Part shown: one piece after another, positions 1 to 6,265 of the stretch
How positions within the stretch are numbered: position 1 is the first letter of the stretch
How the letters are laid out: the number at the start of each line of letters is the position of its first letter
NCBI GenBank assembly: GCA_005779525.1
Contig: SXIZ01000190.1
Location: 1 to 16,539, forward strand
Length of the DNA stretch: 16,539 nt
Origin: Methylococcaceae bacterium
Lineage (GTDB): Bacteria; Pseudomonadota; Gammaproteobacteria; Methylococcales; Methylomonadaceae
Direction of reading: 5' to 3'
Program-made: the position numbers and the translations under genes
The notes under the pieces: model-generated
The model's database searches: none
Told to the model about the DNA's origin: nothing
The model's input: the letters and a program-made list of their open reading frames with translations, nothing else

Positions 1-754
1 CGGCATGCTCAATCTTTTCTAAATTCACGCCTGCATGTGAGCCCACCGGGCGCACAATCACCGGAAATTCGCAATCAGGAAAATTCACCGCTAATTTTAG
101 CTCTTCCCTAGCGATCGCTAATAATTCACTACGACTCGCCTGCAAGGTGGTCGGGATATACAAACCTGGAATATTTTGTAAACGTTGACTCGCCGTATTG
201 CGGCGGGTGTTGGGAATATACTGTGGCCGATTGATCACCGGTTTTGGCCATGCCGCCAAGACGGCAACTAACGCCTCCAAAGTCGCATGCGTTCCATCAA
301 ACTCACTAATCGCGACAATGAGTACATCATGCTCCGGCACCTCTACACTCAGAGGTTGCTCGCCCGCCGTCACATAATAAAAATCGATATCAATATCCAT
401 ATTTTCTAACAGGCAATCCAACGGAATATTGGTCGCTAAATCCCCGGGTACTACCAACATCAATAAGCGCAGCTTTGCTGGCTGCTGGGCAGCACGTAAA
501 TGAAACACCCGCTGCATTGCTAAGGCCTGTTCTTGTAATGCTAAGCCAATTTCTCGTTGACCGATACAGAACATAACAGTCGCCAAATTCATCAGCAAAT
601 TAGCATCTTCCGTTGCAGCTTCTGCTTGAGCAAGCATGGATTTTCCGATAGGCACTAAATCTGTGCCCGCCACACTCATGCGTAGAAATGGGGCCAAGCC
701 TAAAAACGGCTGCGCATCGGAGGGGGGGGAGTTAAAAGCGTGTGTAGAAGTCAA
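1..754 (-). CDS. TPR-like / RimK-type ATP-grasp domain protein, partial (C-terminus beyond left edge)
   Basis: This frame stays open from about 754 to position 1; 251 residues are visible. Residues about 50-85 look like TPR-type helices (ANLLMNLATV ... GLALQEQALAMQRVF). Next come a beta-rich segment with VVPGDLATNIP (101-111) and an INRP stretch (174-177). The IPGLYIPTT segment (195-203) and PVIVRPVGSHAG (231-242) follow. The last two resemble the opening of the RimK-like ATP-grasp fold in a proteobacterial TPR/ATP-grasp family that I recognise by pattern only. The substrate is unknown; ATP-dependent ligation is inferred from the fold, and the catalytic part lies outside the window. No in-frame ATG precedes 679. 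Family-like sequence begins upstream of that, so I chose TTG at 754, although no Shine-Dalgarno is visible. An 8-C run covers codons 9-11. The gene is transcribed separately from tatC, with a promoter at 814-842. Confidence 0.7.
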   Translation of the reverse strand, partial: MTSTHAFNSPPSDAQPFLGLAPFLRMSVAGTDLVPIGKSMLAQAEAATEDANLLMNLATVMFCIGQREIGLALQEQALAMQRVFHLRAAQQPAKLRLLMLVVPGDLATNIPLDCLLENMDIDIDFYYVTAGEQPLSVEVPEHDVLIVAISEFDGTHATLEALVAVLAAWPKPVINRPQYIPNTRRNTASQRLQNIPGLYIPTTLQASRSELLAIAREELKLAVNFPDCEFPVIVRPVGSHAGVNLEKIEHA

Positions 755-782
755 GAGGCGTATTTTCGTTAGGTGAGCACAG

Positions 783-803
783 GAGAAGTTAAAACGACTT
801 CTC
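783..803 (-). promoter_or_regulatory. Perfect 7-bp inverted repeat in the 5' leader of the ATP-grasp gene
   Basis: GAGAAGT (783-789) and ACTTCTC (797-803) are perfect reverse complements around a 7-base loop. The repeat lies just downstream of the predicted transcription start near 807, so the mRNA would begin with a stem-loop. It could stabilise the 5' end or be an operator. The role is inferred. Confidence 0.4.
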
Positions 804-813
804 AGTTGCCATC

Positions 814-842
814 AGTATAGTGGGGGTAAAGCGGAGCGTCAA
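814..842 (-). promoter_or_regulatory. Sigma70-type promoter for the ATP-grasp gene
   Basis: Read on the minus strand, TTGACG (842-837) is followed after exactly 17 bases by TATACT (819-814). Each hexamer matches the consensus at 5 of 6 bases. The predicted start is near 807, giving a leader of about 50 bases before the TTG at 754. This is one of the best promoter matches in the window and suggests the gene is not simply the tail of the his-tat operon. Confidence 0.65.
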
Positions 843-981
843 TCTAAGTTAAGGATATCAACATATAGCTTGCCAAAACCATAAGCATCCATTTATTAGA
901 CTTCTGGATTATCTGACTTCAAGCACCCAAAATTTCGATAGCAGCGCTAAGCATATGCCGGAATTTCAGGTAAACGTAATC

Positions 982-1767
982 TTATTCGCTTTTCTTGGCT
1001 TGAACGGTCAACGCTTGCTCGGTATTGTCCTCGTTGCGTATCCAAAATCTGGAAAAAAATAAACCAATTTCAAACAACAACCACATTGGCACGGCTAGCA
1101 TAGTTTGTGAAATCGCATCGGGCGGGGTCAAGAACATCGCAATCACAAACGCGGCCACCACAATATAACCCCGTTTTTCGGCCAAACTATCCGGGGTAAT
1201 GATTCCGGTCCAAACCATCACAATAGTCACTACGGGGACTTGAAATGCTGCGCCGAAAGCAAAAAACAAGGTGAGCACGAAATCCAGATATTTACTGATA
1301 TCGGTCATCACGGCCACGCCCTGAGGGGCTGCCGCGGTTAAAAAGCCAAAGACTAACGGAAAAACCAAAAAGTAAGCAAAGGCGACACCACCATAAAACA
1401 AAACAATACTGGCAAATAACAATGGCAAAATCAAACGACGCTCGTGTTTGTATAACCCAGGAGCCACAAACGCCCAAAATTGATACAAAATCACCGGGAT
1501 CGACAAAAAGATCGCAGTCACCAAGGCTAATTTAAATGGCGTTAAAAATGGCGACGCCACGTCTATGGCCACCATCGTGCTATTTTTAGGCATGTGTTGT
1601 AACAGCGGCCCCGCCAAATATGCATATAACTCGTTGGCATACACGGCCAAGCCAAAAAACACGCACAGTACAATTAGTACAGTTTTAACTAAGCGAGAGC
1701 GTAATTCGATTAGATGCGCAATAAAGGGCTGTTCGGCTTCCGAACCTAGGTGGGGATTTTGTGCCAT
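982..1767 (-). CDS. tatC: Sec-independent protein translocase subunit TatC
   Basis: TatC is the six-helix inner-membrane receptor that, with TatB, binds twin-arginine signal peptides and starts export of folded proteins. The 261-residue product has the family's usual length. It carries the N-terminal signature FIAHLIELRSRL (residues 15-26), whose Glu21 belongs to the conserved signal-peptide-binding region. It also has APGLYKHERR (102-111) with the conserved Glu109 in the first periplasmic/cytosolic loop region, and several long hydrophobic helices. The ATG lies one base after the tatB stop (TGATATG), so translation is probably coupled. It is the last gene of the his-tat operon. I see no convincing hairpin plus T-tract after its stop. 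Confidence 0.97.
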   Translation of the reverse strand: MAQNPHLGSEAEQPFIAHLIELRSRLVKTVLIVLCVFFGLAVYANELYAYLAGPLLQHMPKNSTMVAIDVASPFLTPFKLALVTAIFLSIPVILYQFWAFVAPGLYKHERRLILPLLFASIVLFYGGVAFAYFLVFPLVFGFLTAAAPQGVAVMTDISKYLDFVLTLFFAFGAAFQVPVVTIVMVWTGIITPDSLAEKRGYIVVAAFVIAMFLTPPDAISQTMLAVPMWLLFEIGLFFSRFWIRNEDNTEQALTVQAKKSE

Positions 1768-1768
1768 A

Positions 1769-2131
1769 TCAATTTTCGTCGGCAGAGTTGTTGCTACTCA
1801 CCTTCACTAAGGCAGCAGGTGTTGGCTGTTCAGTCGAAGTGGGGGGTAATTCGGACTGAAGGGTATTGAGGTCTTGTACCACTTCTGTGTGTAAGTCTTG
1901 CACCTGGGTTTCAAAATTTTGATATAACTTTGCTTGCTCCTGCATTAATTGCCGCATATCTTCGGCGTGCAATTCTTCACGGATTTCAGCCTTGACTTTG
2001 GCGACCATATTTTGGGTTTTTCCTAGCCAGAAACCTACGATTCTCGCCACTTGCGGCAATTTTTCCGGCCCGATGACCAAAAGACTGACCAAGCCAACCA
2101 TACATAACTCTGAAAAGCCCACGTCAAACAT
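1769..2131 (-). CDS. tatB: Sec-independent protein translocase subunit TatB
   Basis: TatB forms the substrate receptor complex with TatC. The 120-residue protein starts with the typical MFDVGFSEL and a single transmembrane helix (about residues 5-21). The conserved IGPEKLP hinge (20-26) and a long charged amphipathic region (about 30-85) follow. The C-terminal tail, rich in Ser, Thr, Pro and Asn, is variable in this family. The length and the GPEKLP hinge separate it from TatA, which has FGTKRL at this place. The ATG lies 23 bases after the tatA stop. Confidence 0.95.
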   Translation of the reverse strand: MFDVGFSELCMVGLVSLLVIGPEKLPQVARIVGFWLGKTQNMVAKVKAEIREELHAEDMRQLMQEQAKLYQNFETQVQDLHTEVVQDLNTLQSELPPTSTEQPTPAALVKVSSNNSADEN

Positions 2132-2154
2132 GCAAACTACCTCGACATAAGGAT

Positions 2155-2370
2155 TTAGACCTTATCGTTTTGTTTAACCTGACTATCTTCTTTAGTCGCG
2201 ACGCTATCGATGGTAATGGATTTATTATCGTCTTCGCCCTCTTTCATAGCTGAACGAAAATTTTTAATCGCTTCGCCTAAATCACCACCCACATTACGCA
2301 AACGTTTGGTTCCAAACACTACGATGACTATCAATAGCACCATTAATAAATGCGGTACACTTAAACCCAT
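2155..2370 (-). CDS. tatA: Sec-independent protein translocase subunit TatA
   Basis: TatA oligomerises to form the transport element of the Tat system. The 71-residue product has an N-terminal hydrophobic helix (about residues 5-19), the FGTKRLRNVGGDLG hinge and amphipathic-helix start (19-32), and a short acidic and polar tail, as in TatA/E proteins. The frame extends upstream to 2457, but I chose the ATG at 2370. The peptide from there, MGLSVPHLLMVLL, matches normal TatA starts, a purine-rich GGGGAAG stretch lies just before it, and the extra residues would overlap hisE with unrelated sequence. It begins 10 bases after the hisE stop. Confidence 0.95.
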   Translation of the reverse strand: MGLSVPHLLMVLLIVIVVFGTKRLRNVGGDLGEAIKNFRSAMKEGEDDNKSITIDSVATKEDSQVKQNDKV

Positions 2371-2380
2371 AAACTTCCCC

Positions 2381-2701
2381 TTACTTATTGACGCGTTGCG
2401 CTTTTTCTTGCAATCCAGATAAGTTAAAGCGCCGTTGTAACTCTTGCAGCACCGCATCAGGACCTAAACCCTGCTGTGCTAATAACACCATGCAATGAAA
2501 CCATAAATCGGCCATTTCATACACAATCTGCTGCGCATCGCCATCTTTTGCCGCGATCACTGTTTCAGTGGCTTCTTCACCAATCTTTTTCAAAATCGTG
2601 TTGAGACCTTTAGCATACAAACTGGCGACATAAGAAGTATCGGCCGATTGCTGTTTGCGTTGTTCCAAAACCTCGGCTAATTGTTGCAATACGTCACTCA
2701 T
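2381..2701 (-). CDS. hisE: Phosphoribosyl-ATP pyrophosphatase HisE
   Basis: HisE hydrolyses phosphoribosyl-ATP to phosphoribosyl-AMP, the second step of histidine synthesis. The 106 residues match a stand-alone, all-alpha MazG-like enzyme. Signatures are SYVASLYAKGLNTILKKIGEEATE (about residues 23-46) with the metal-binding Glu residues of the GEEATE motif, and later YEMADLWFHCM (61-71) with further acidic ligands. In enterics HisI and HisE are fused; here they are separate genes 12 bases apart. The next gene in the operon is tatA. Confidence 0.96.
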   Translation of the reverse strand: MSDVLQQLAEVLEQRKQQSADTSYVASLYAKGLNTILKKIGEEATETVIAAKDGDAQQIVYEMADLWFHCMVLLAQQGLGPDAVLQELQRRFNLSGLQEKAQRVNK

Positions 2702-2713
2702 TATTAATCCTGC

Positions 2714-3100
2714 TCAGGTTTTAGCATAAATTTCAGCAGGGGATTTAAGCACGGGTTCGACCACTTGCCATGCCCCATCTACCCATTGCCGATAAAAACA
2801 ACTTTGTCTTCCCGTATGACAGGCTATGCCGCCTTCTTGTTCAATTTGCAGCACAATAACATCCGCATCACAGTCTAGAAAGAGACCTAAAACTTTTTGG
2901 CGATGCCCAGACTCTTCACCTTTACGCCACAAGCGCTGCCGTGAGCGAGACCAATACACCGCATAGCCTTCAGTCAGGGTCAAACTCAAAGATTCGCGAT
3001 TCATCCAAGCAAACATCAAAACTTTACCATCCAGAGCAGCTTGGGCGATAACAGGCACTAAGCCCTCTTCAGTCCAAGCAATTTCATCTAAAGCACTCAT
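2714..3100 (-). CDS. hisI: Phosphoribosyl-AMP cyclohydrolase HisI
   Basis: HisI opens the adenine ring of phosphoribosyl-AMP (third step of histidine synthesis). The 128-residue product shows the family motifs YWSRSRQRLWRKGEESGH (49-66), LDCDAD (75-80), which supplies Mg-binding aspartates and a Zn-binding Cys77, and CHTGRQSC (94-101) with Cys94 and Cys101 as the other Zn ligands. Its ATG overlaps the hisF stop as ATGA, indicating translational coupling. The protein lacks a HisE domain, which is encoded separately just downstream. Confidence 0.96.
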   Translation of the reverse strand: MSALDEIAWTEEGLVPVIAQAALDGKVLMFAWMNRESLSLTLTEGYAVYWSRSRQRLWRKGEESGHRQKVLGLFLDCDADVIVLQIEQEGGIACHTGRQSCFYRQWVDGAWQVVEPVLKSPAEIYAKT

Positions 3101-3861
3101 GCCAACCTGACCTCAATTCCATGAGCAGCCATCGCTTGTTTGGCTTCTAAAATGGTATATTCGGCAAAATGAAAAATACTGGCGGCTAAAACCGCGTCGG
3201 CCTTACCCTGCAAGACACCTTGCGCCAAATGCTCTAAATTGCCCACCCCGCCGGAAGCAATGACAGGGACACTGACGGCTTCACTGATTGCCCGGGTCAA
3301 CGGTAGATCAAAACCTTCACGGGTACCATCTCTATCCATACTGGTCAGTAAGATTTCACCCGCCCCATAATTCACCATTCTTTGTGCCCATTCAATGGCA
3401 TCAATGCCCGTCGGTTTGCGCCCGCCGTGGGTAAAAATTTCCCAACGTTGCTCTGCGACTTTTTTTGCATCAATCGCCACCACAATACATTGCGAGCCAA
3501 AGCGCTCTGCGGCTTCGCGCACAAAATCCGGGTTAAACACTGCGGCACTATTAATTCCAACTTTATCCGCCCCGGCATTGAGCATACGCCGAATATCGTC
3601 CAAAGTGCGTATACCGCCACCAACCGTTAATGGAATAAAGACTTCACTGGCTACTTTTTCGACCACATGCACTATCGTTTCGCGATTGTCATGGGTCGCA
3701 GTAATATCTAGAAAAGTCAGCTCATCCGCACCTTCACGGTCATAGCGCCGAGCAATTTCAACTGGATCCCCCGCATCTCGAATATCGACAAATTTGACGC
3801 CTTTAACCACGCGTCCATTATCGACATCCAAACAAGGAATTATTCGCTTTGCAAGTCCCAT
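3097..3861 (-). CDS. hisF: Imidazole glycerol phosphate synthase, cyclase subunit HisF
   Basis: HisF is the (beta/alpha)8 barrel half of IGP synthase. It uses ammonia made by HisH to convert PRFAR to imidazole glycerol phosphate and AICAR. The 254-residue length is standard. The two catalytic aspartates are visible at Asp12 (IIPCLDVD) and Asp131 (VVAIDAKK). Phosphate-binding glycine loops are present at LTVGGGIR (78-85) and VPVIASGGVG. HisH and HisA, its functional partners, are encoded just upstream in the same operon; hisA ends 6 bases before this ATG. The stop overlaps hisI. Confidence 0.97.
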   Translation of the reverse strand: MGLAKRIIPCLDVDNGRVVKGVKFVDIRDAGDPVEIARRYDREGADELTFLDITATHDNRETIVHVVEKVASEVFIPLTVGGGIRTLDDIRRMLNAGADKVGINSAAVFNPDFVREAAERFGSQCIVVAIDAKKVAEQRWEIFTHGGRKPTGIDAIEWAQRMVNYGAGEILLTSMDRDGTREGFDLPLTRAISEAVSVPVIASGGVGNLEHLAQGVLQGKADAVLAASIFHFAEYTILEAKQAMAAHGIEVRLA

Positions 3862-3867
3862 GATGAC

Positions 3868-4596
3868 TCAAGAACCCGCTAATTTCAAGGCTTCAGCAAA
3901 ATCTAGAGTCCCTTCATAGATGGCTCTTCCAGTAATTGCCCCCATCACCCCGTCATCTTCCACTGCACACAAGGCCTTAATATCATTAATATCAGTAATG
4001 CCGCCGGAGGCAATCACGGGAATGCGAATGGCTCTTGCTAGATTAGCCGTGGCTTCAACATTCACGCCCCCCATCATGCCATCTCGTGAGATATCGGTAT
4101 AGATAATCGCTTCAACGCCATCTTCTTCAAAATGTCTGGCTAAATCGATTACATCATGACGCGATAATTTTGACCAACCATCAATCGCCACTTTGCCATC
4201 CTTAGCATCCAGACCCACAATAATATGTCTTGGAAATTCTAAAGCCATGTCACGCACGAAATGTGGCGCGGTTACCGCTTTAGAGCCAATAATGACATAC
4301 TCAACACCTGCATCCAAATAGGCTTGTACCGTATCTTCATCGCGAATACCGCCCCCGATTTGCACTGCAACTTCAGGATAGGCCGCTACAATTTCATTGA
4401 TTACCCCTGCATTTTTGGGCTTACCTGCAAACGCGCCATCCAAGTCCACCAAATGTATTCGCTTAGCCCCCGCAGCCACCCATCTCCCTGCAACCGCCAC
4501 CGGGTCTTCGGAAAAAACCGTATCGTCTTCCATGCGTCCTTGACGTAAACGCACACATTTTCCTTCCTTTAAATCAATTGCAGGTATTAACAACAT
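3868..4596 (-). CDS. hisA: ProFAR isomerase HisA
   Basis: HisA isomerises ProFAR to PRFAR, the substrate of HisF/HisH. From the ATG at 4596 the product is 242 residues. It begins MLLIPAIDLKEGKCVRLRQG with catalytic Asp8; the second catalytic aspartate is Asp130 in VGLDAKDG. Phosphate-binding loops QIGGGIR (79-85) and VIASGGI are present. A TTG 15 bases upstream (4611) would add MRFFV, but HisA proteins normally start at MLLIPAIDL, so I prefer 4596. Neither start has a strong Shine-Dalgarno. The gene lies between hisH and hisF, as in the usual HAF order. Confidence 0.96.
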   Translation of the reverse strand: MLLIPAIDLKEGKCVRLRQGRMEDDTVFSEDPVAVAGRWVAAGAKRIHLVDLDGAFAGKPKNAGVINEIVAAYPEVAVQIGGGIRDEDTVQAYLDAGVEYVIIGSKAVTAPHFVRDMALEFPRHIIVGLDAKDGKVAIDGWSKLSRHDVIDLARHFEEDGVEAIIYTDISRDGMMGGVNVEATANLARAIRIPVIASGGITDINDIKALCAVEDDGVMGAITGRAIYEGTLDFAEALKLAGS

Positions 4597-4645
4597 AACA
4601 AAAAATCTCAATATTTAAGACATGAAATAATTCATGGGTGTGTAA

Positions 4646-5287
4646 TTAAACTAAACCATCCCAATGCAAAAAGTTTTGCAATAACTGCAAACCAACGACC
4701 TGACTTTTCTCGGGATGAAACTGCACCGCAAATACATTTTCCTGTGCCAATGCACAAGTAAATGCCTCTGGATATTGGGTTGTGGCAATGGTCACTCCGG
4801 CAGCTTGCGGCTGGACATAGTAACTATGCACAAAATAAAAACGGCTATCTTGCTGGATATTGTGCCATAAAGGATGACTCTCATAATGCACCTGATTCCA
4901 GCCCATATGGGGTATTTTTAAGGCTTGACCGTGTTGATCTTGCAAATCAGCGGCAAAACGCACCACTTGCCCCTTGACGATATTTAAGCAAGACACCTGA
5001 TCATTTTCAGCACTTTCAGTTAACAGTGCCTGCATGCCCAAACAAATTCCAAGCAAGGGTTTTGTGCGGGCAACAGTATGTAATACCTCATCTAAACCTA
5101 AAGTTCGTAAGGCTTGCATACAATCACGCATAGCACCAACACCCGGAAAAACAACCCGATCTGCCGCCAGTATAGTGTTTGCATCGGCAGTGACCATGAC
5201 CCGGGTGCGATCATCAGCGAACTGCAAAGCCTTAGCAATGGAATGCAAGTTACCCATTCCATAATCAACAATAGCAACAGAAGACAT
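4646..5287 (-). CDS. hisH: Imidazole glycerol phosphate synthase, glutamine amidotransferase subunit HisH
   Basis: HisH is a class I glutamine amidotransferase that delivers ammonia to HisF. The 213 residues start with VAIVDYGMGNLHSI. The nucleophile elbow GICLGMQ carries Cys82, and the His191-x-Glu193 pair of the catalytic triad is in QFHPEKS. IPHMGWNQV (125-133) and FVHSYYV (152-158) are family-typical. It sits 84 bases after hisB and 49 bases before hisA. These are the longest gaps in the operon, but nothing in them looks like a terminator. Confidence 0.97.
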   Translation of the reverse strand: MSSVAIVDYGMGNLHSIAKALQFADDRTRVMVTADANTILAADRVVFPGVGAMRDCMQALRTLGLDEVLHTVARTKPLLGICLGMQALLTESAENDQVSCLNIVKGQVVRFAADLQDQHGQALKIPHMGWNQVHYESHPLWHNIQQDSRFYFVHSYYVQPQAAGVTIATTQYPEAFTCALAQENVFAVQFHPEKSQVVGLQLLQNFLHWDGLV

Positions 5288-5371
5288 AAAATTTAGATTC
5301 AGTTTTAGAAAAAAGTTAAGGTGTTGAGTAACGTTGCATTCGAATATCAGACCTTAGCTTTACAATTTAGG

Positions 5372-5974
5372 TTAGAGACTACCTTTGGTGGAAGGCATAA
5401 TACCTGCCATTCTGGAATCGACTGCGACTGCCATACGTAATGCACGTCCCATAGCTTTAAAAATTGTTTCAGCAATGTGGTGCGCATTCAGACCCTTCAA
5501 ATTATCGATATGCAAACTGACCCCGGCATGATTCACAAAGCCTTGGAAAAATTCACGCAATAAATCTACATCGAAGTTACCAATCAAGGCGCGAGGGTAT
5601 TCGACATTGTAATACAATCCCGGTCTGCCGGAGAAATCAATCACTACTCGTGACAATGCTTCATCGAGGGGAATGTAAGCATGACCGTAACGCGTGATCC
5701 CTTTTTTGTCAGTCAGTGCTTTTGCAAAAGCTTGGCCTAACGTGATACCTACATCTTCAACGGTGTGATGATCATCAATGTGGTGGTCGCCATGTGCTTG
5801 AATAGTGAGATCAAATAAACCATGACGAGCAATTTGGTCTAACATATGATCCAGAAACGGAACACCCGTGCTTAATTCTGCTTGGCCTACGCCATCTAGA
5901 TTAATGCTGATGCTAATTTGAGTCTCGAGCGTATCACGCTGAACCTCGGCCTTACGTTGTGCCATAACTGACAT
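5372..5974 (-). CDS. hisB: Imidazoleglycerol-phosphate dehydratase HisB (monofunctional)
   Basis: HisB dehydrates imidazole glycerol phosphate. The 200-residue product carries both metal-binding repeats, DDHHTVED (67-74) and NAHHIAE (163-169), plus GVPFLDHMLDQ (37-47). It lacks the N-terminal histidinol-phosphatase domain of enteric HisB, so another enzyme must perform that step. ATG codons at 5974 and 5965 are both possible; neither has a clear Shine-Dalgarno, and I use the longer form. It is the first gene of the his-tat operon, with a candidate promoter at 6081-6108. Confidence 0.96.
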   Translation of the reverse strand: MSVMAQRKAEVQRDTLETQISISINLDGVGQAELSTGVPFLDHMLDQIARHGLFDLTIQAHGDHHIDDHHTVEDVGITLGQAFAKALTDKKGITRYGHAYIPLDEALSRVVIDFSGRPGLYYNVEYPRALIGNFDVDLLREFFQGFVNHAGVSLHIDNLKGLNAHHIAETIFKAMGRALRMAVAVDSRMAGIMPSTKGSL

Positions 5975-6054
5975 ATAAAGATTAATAATGTGAGAGTTTT
6001 ATTTTACTATGGATTTATAAATTATCAGAATGATAGTTTATTCATGCGCACTTC

Positions 6055-6122
6055 ATAAGCATAAATTCAGTAACTCGCTAAGCATAGTCTATATTTGTTA
6101 TTTTCCAAGAATAAGCATAAAT
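6055..6122. repeat. Three TAAGCATA octamers in the hisB-typA intergenic region
   Basis: TAAGCATA occurs on the plus strand at 6056-6063, 6079-6086 and 6112-6119. The first and third copies share the 12-mer ATAAGCATAAAT. The second shares CGCTAAGCATA with a fourth copy at 945-955, in the other flanking gap of the his-tat operon. Read on the minus strand the core is TATGCTTA, which can act as a -10 element. These could be promoter copies or a binding site for a regulator; I cannot tell which. Confidence 0.4.
6081..6108 (-). promoter_or_regulatory. Candidate promoter of the his-tat operon
   Basis: On the minus strand TTGGAA (6108-6103) lies 16 bases before TATGCT (6086-6081), each matching the sigma70 consensus at 4 of 6 bases. 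Transcription would start near 6074, about 100 bases before hisB. The leader holds no short reading frame with a run of histidine codons, so classical his attenuation is not supported. Confidence 0.35.
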
Positions 6123-6211
6123 ACCCGTAGCGCCAATTTTAGGTAGCATTCGACACCTGCACAATCGTTTAGCTGCACTAGAAAAATGTTAACCATGCTA
6201 GCAGACAGATA

Positions 6212-6239
6212 GCAAAACGGGCGCCCAAAGACACCCGTT
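6212..6239 (-). terminator. Rho-independent terminator of typA
   Basis: On the minus strand AACGGGTGTC (6239-6230) pairs with GGCGCCCGTT (6225-6216) over 10 bp, including two G-U pairs, with a TTTG loop. It is followed by a short TTTTG tract. It starts 27 bases after the typA stop, as expected for the terminator of that gene. Confidence 0.7.
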
Positions 6240-6265
6240 GCTGCAAGCTGACTAGCGCTAATGCC

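Noticed and set aside
3372..3745. Antisense frames over hisF, and similar ones over typA, hisH and others
   Set aside because: They lie wholly within well-supported genes on the other strand and show no domain pattern.
4597..4611. Longer hisA form starting at TTG 4611
   Set aside because: It adds five residues that HisA proteins do not have; the ATG at 4596 gives the standard N-terminus.
5975..6080. Histidine attenuator leader before hisB
   Set aside because: Short frames in the leader contain no run of histidine codons, and no terminator/antiterminator pair is visible.
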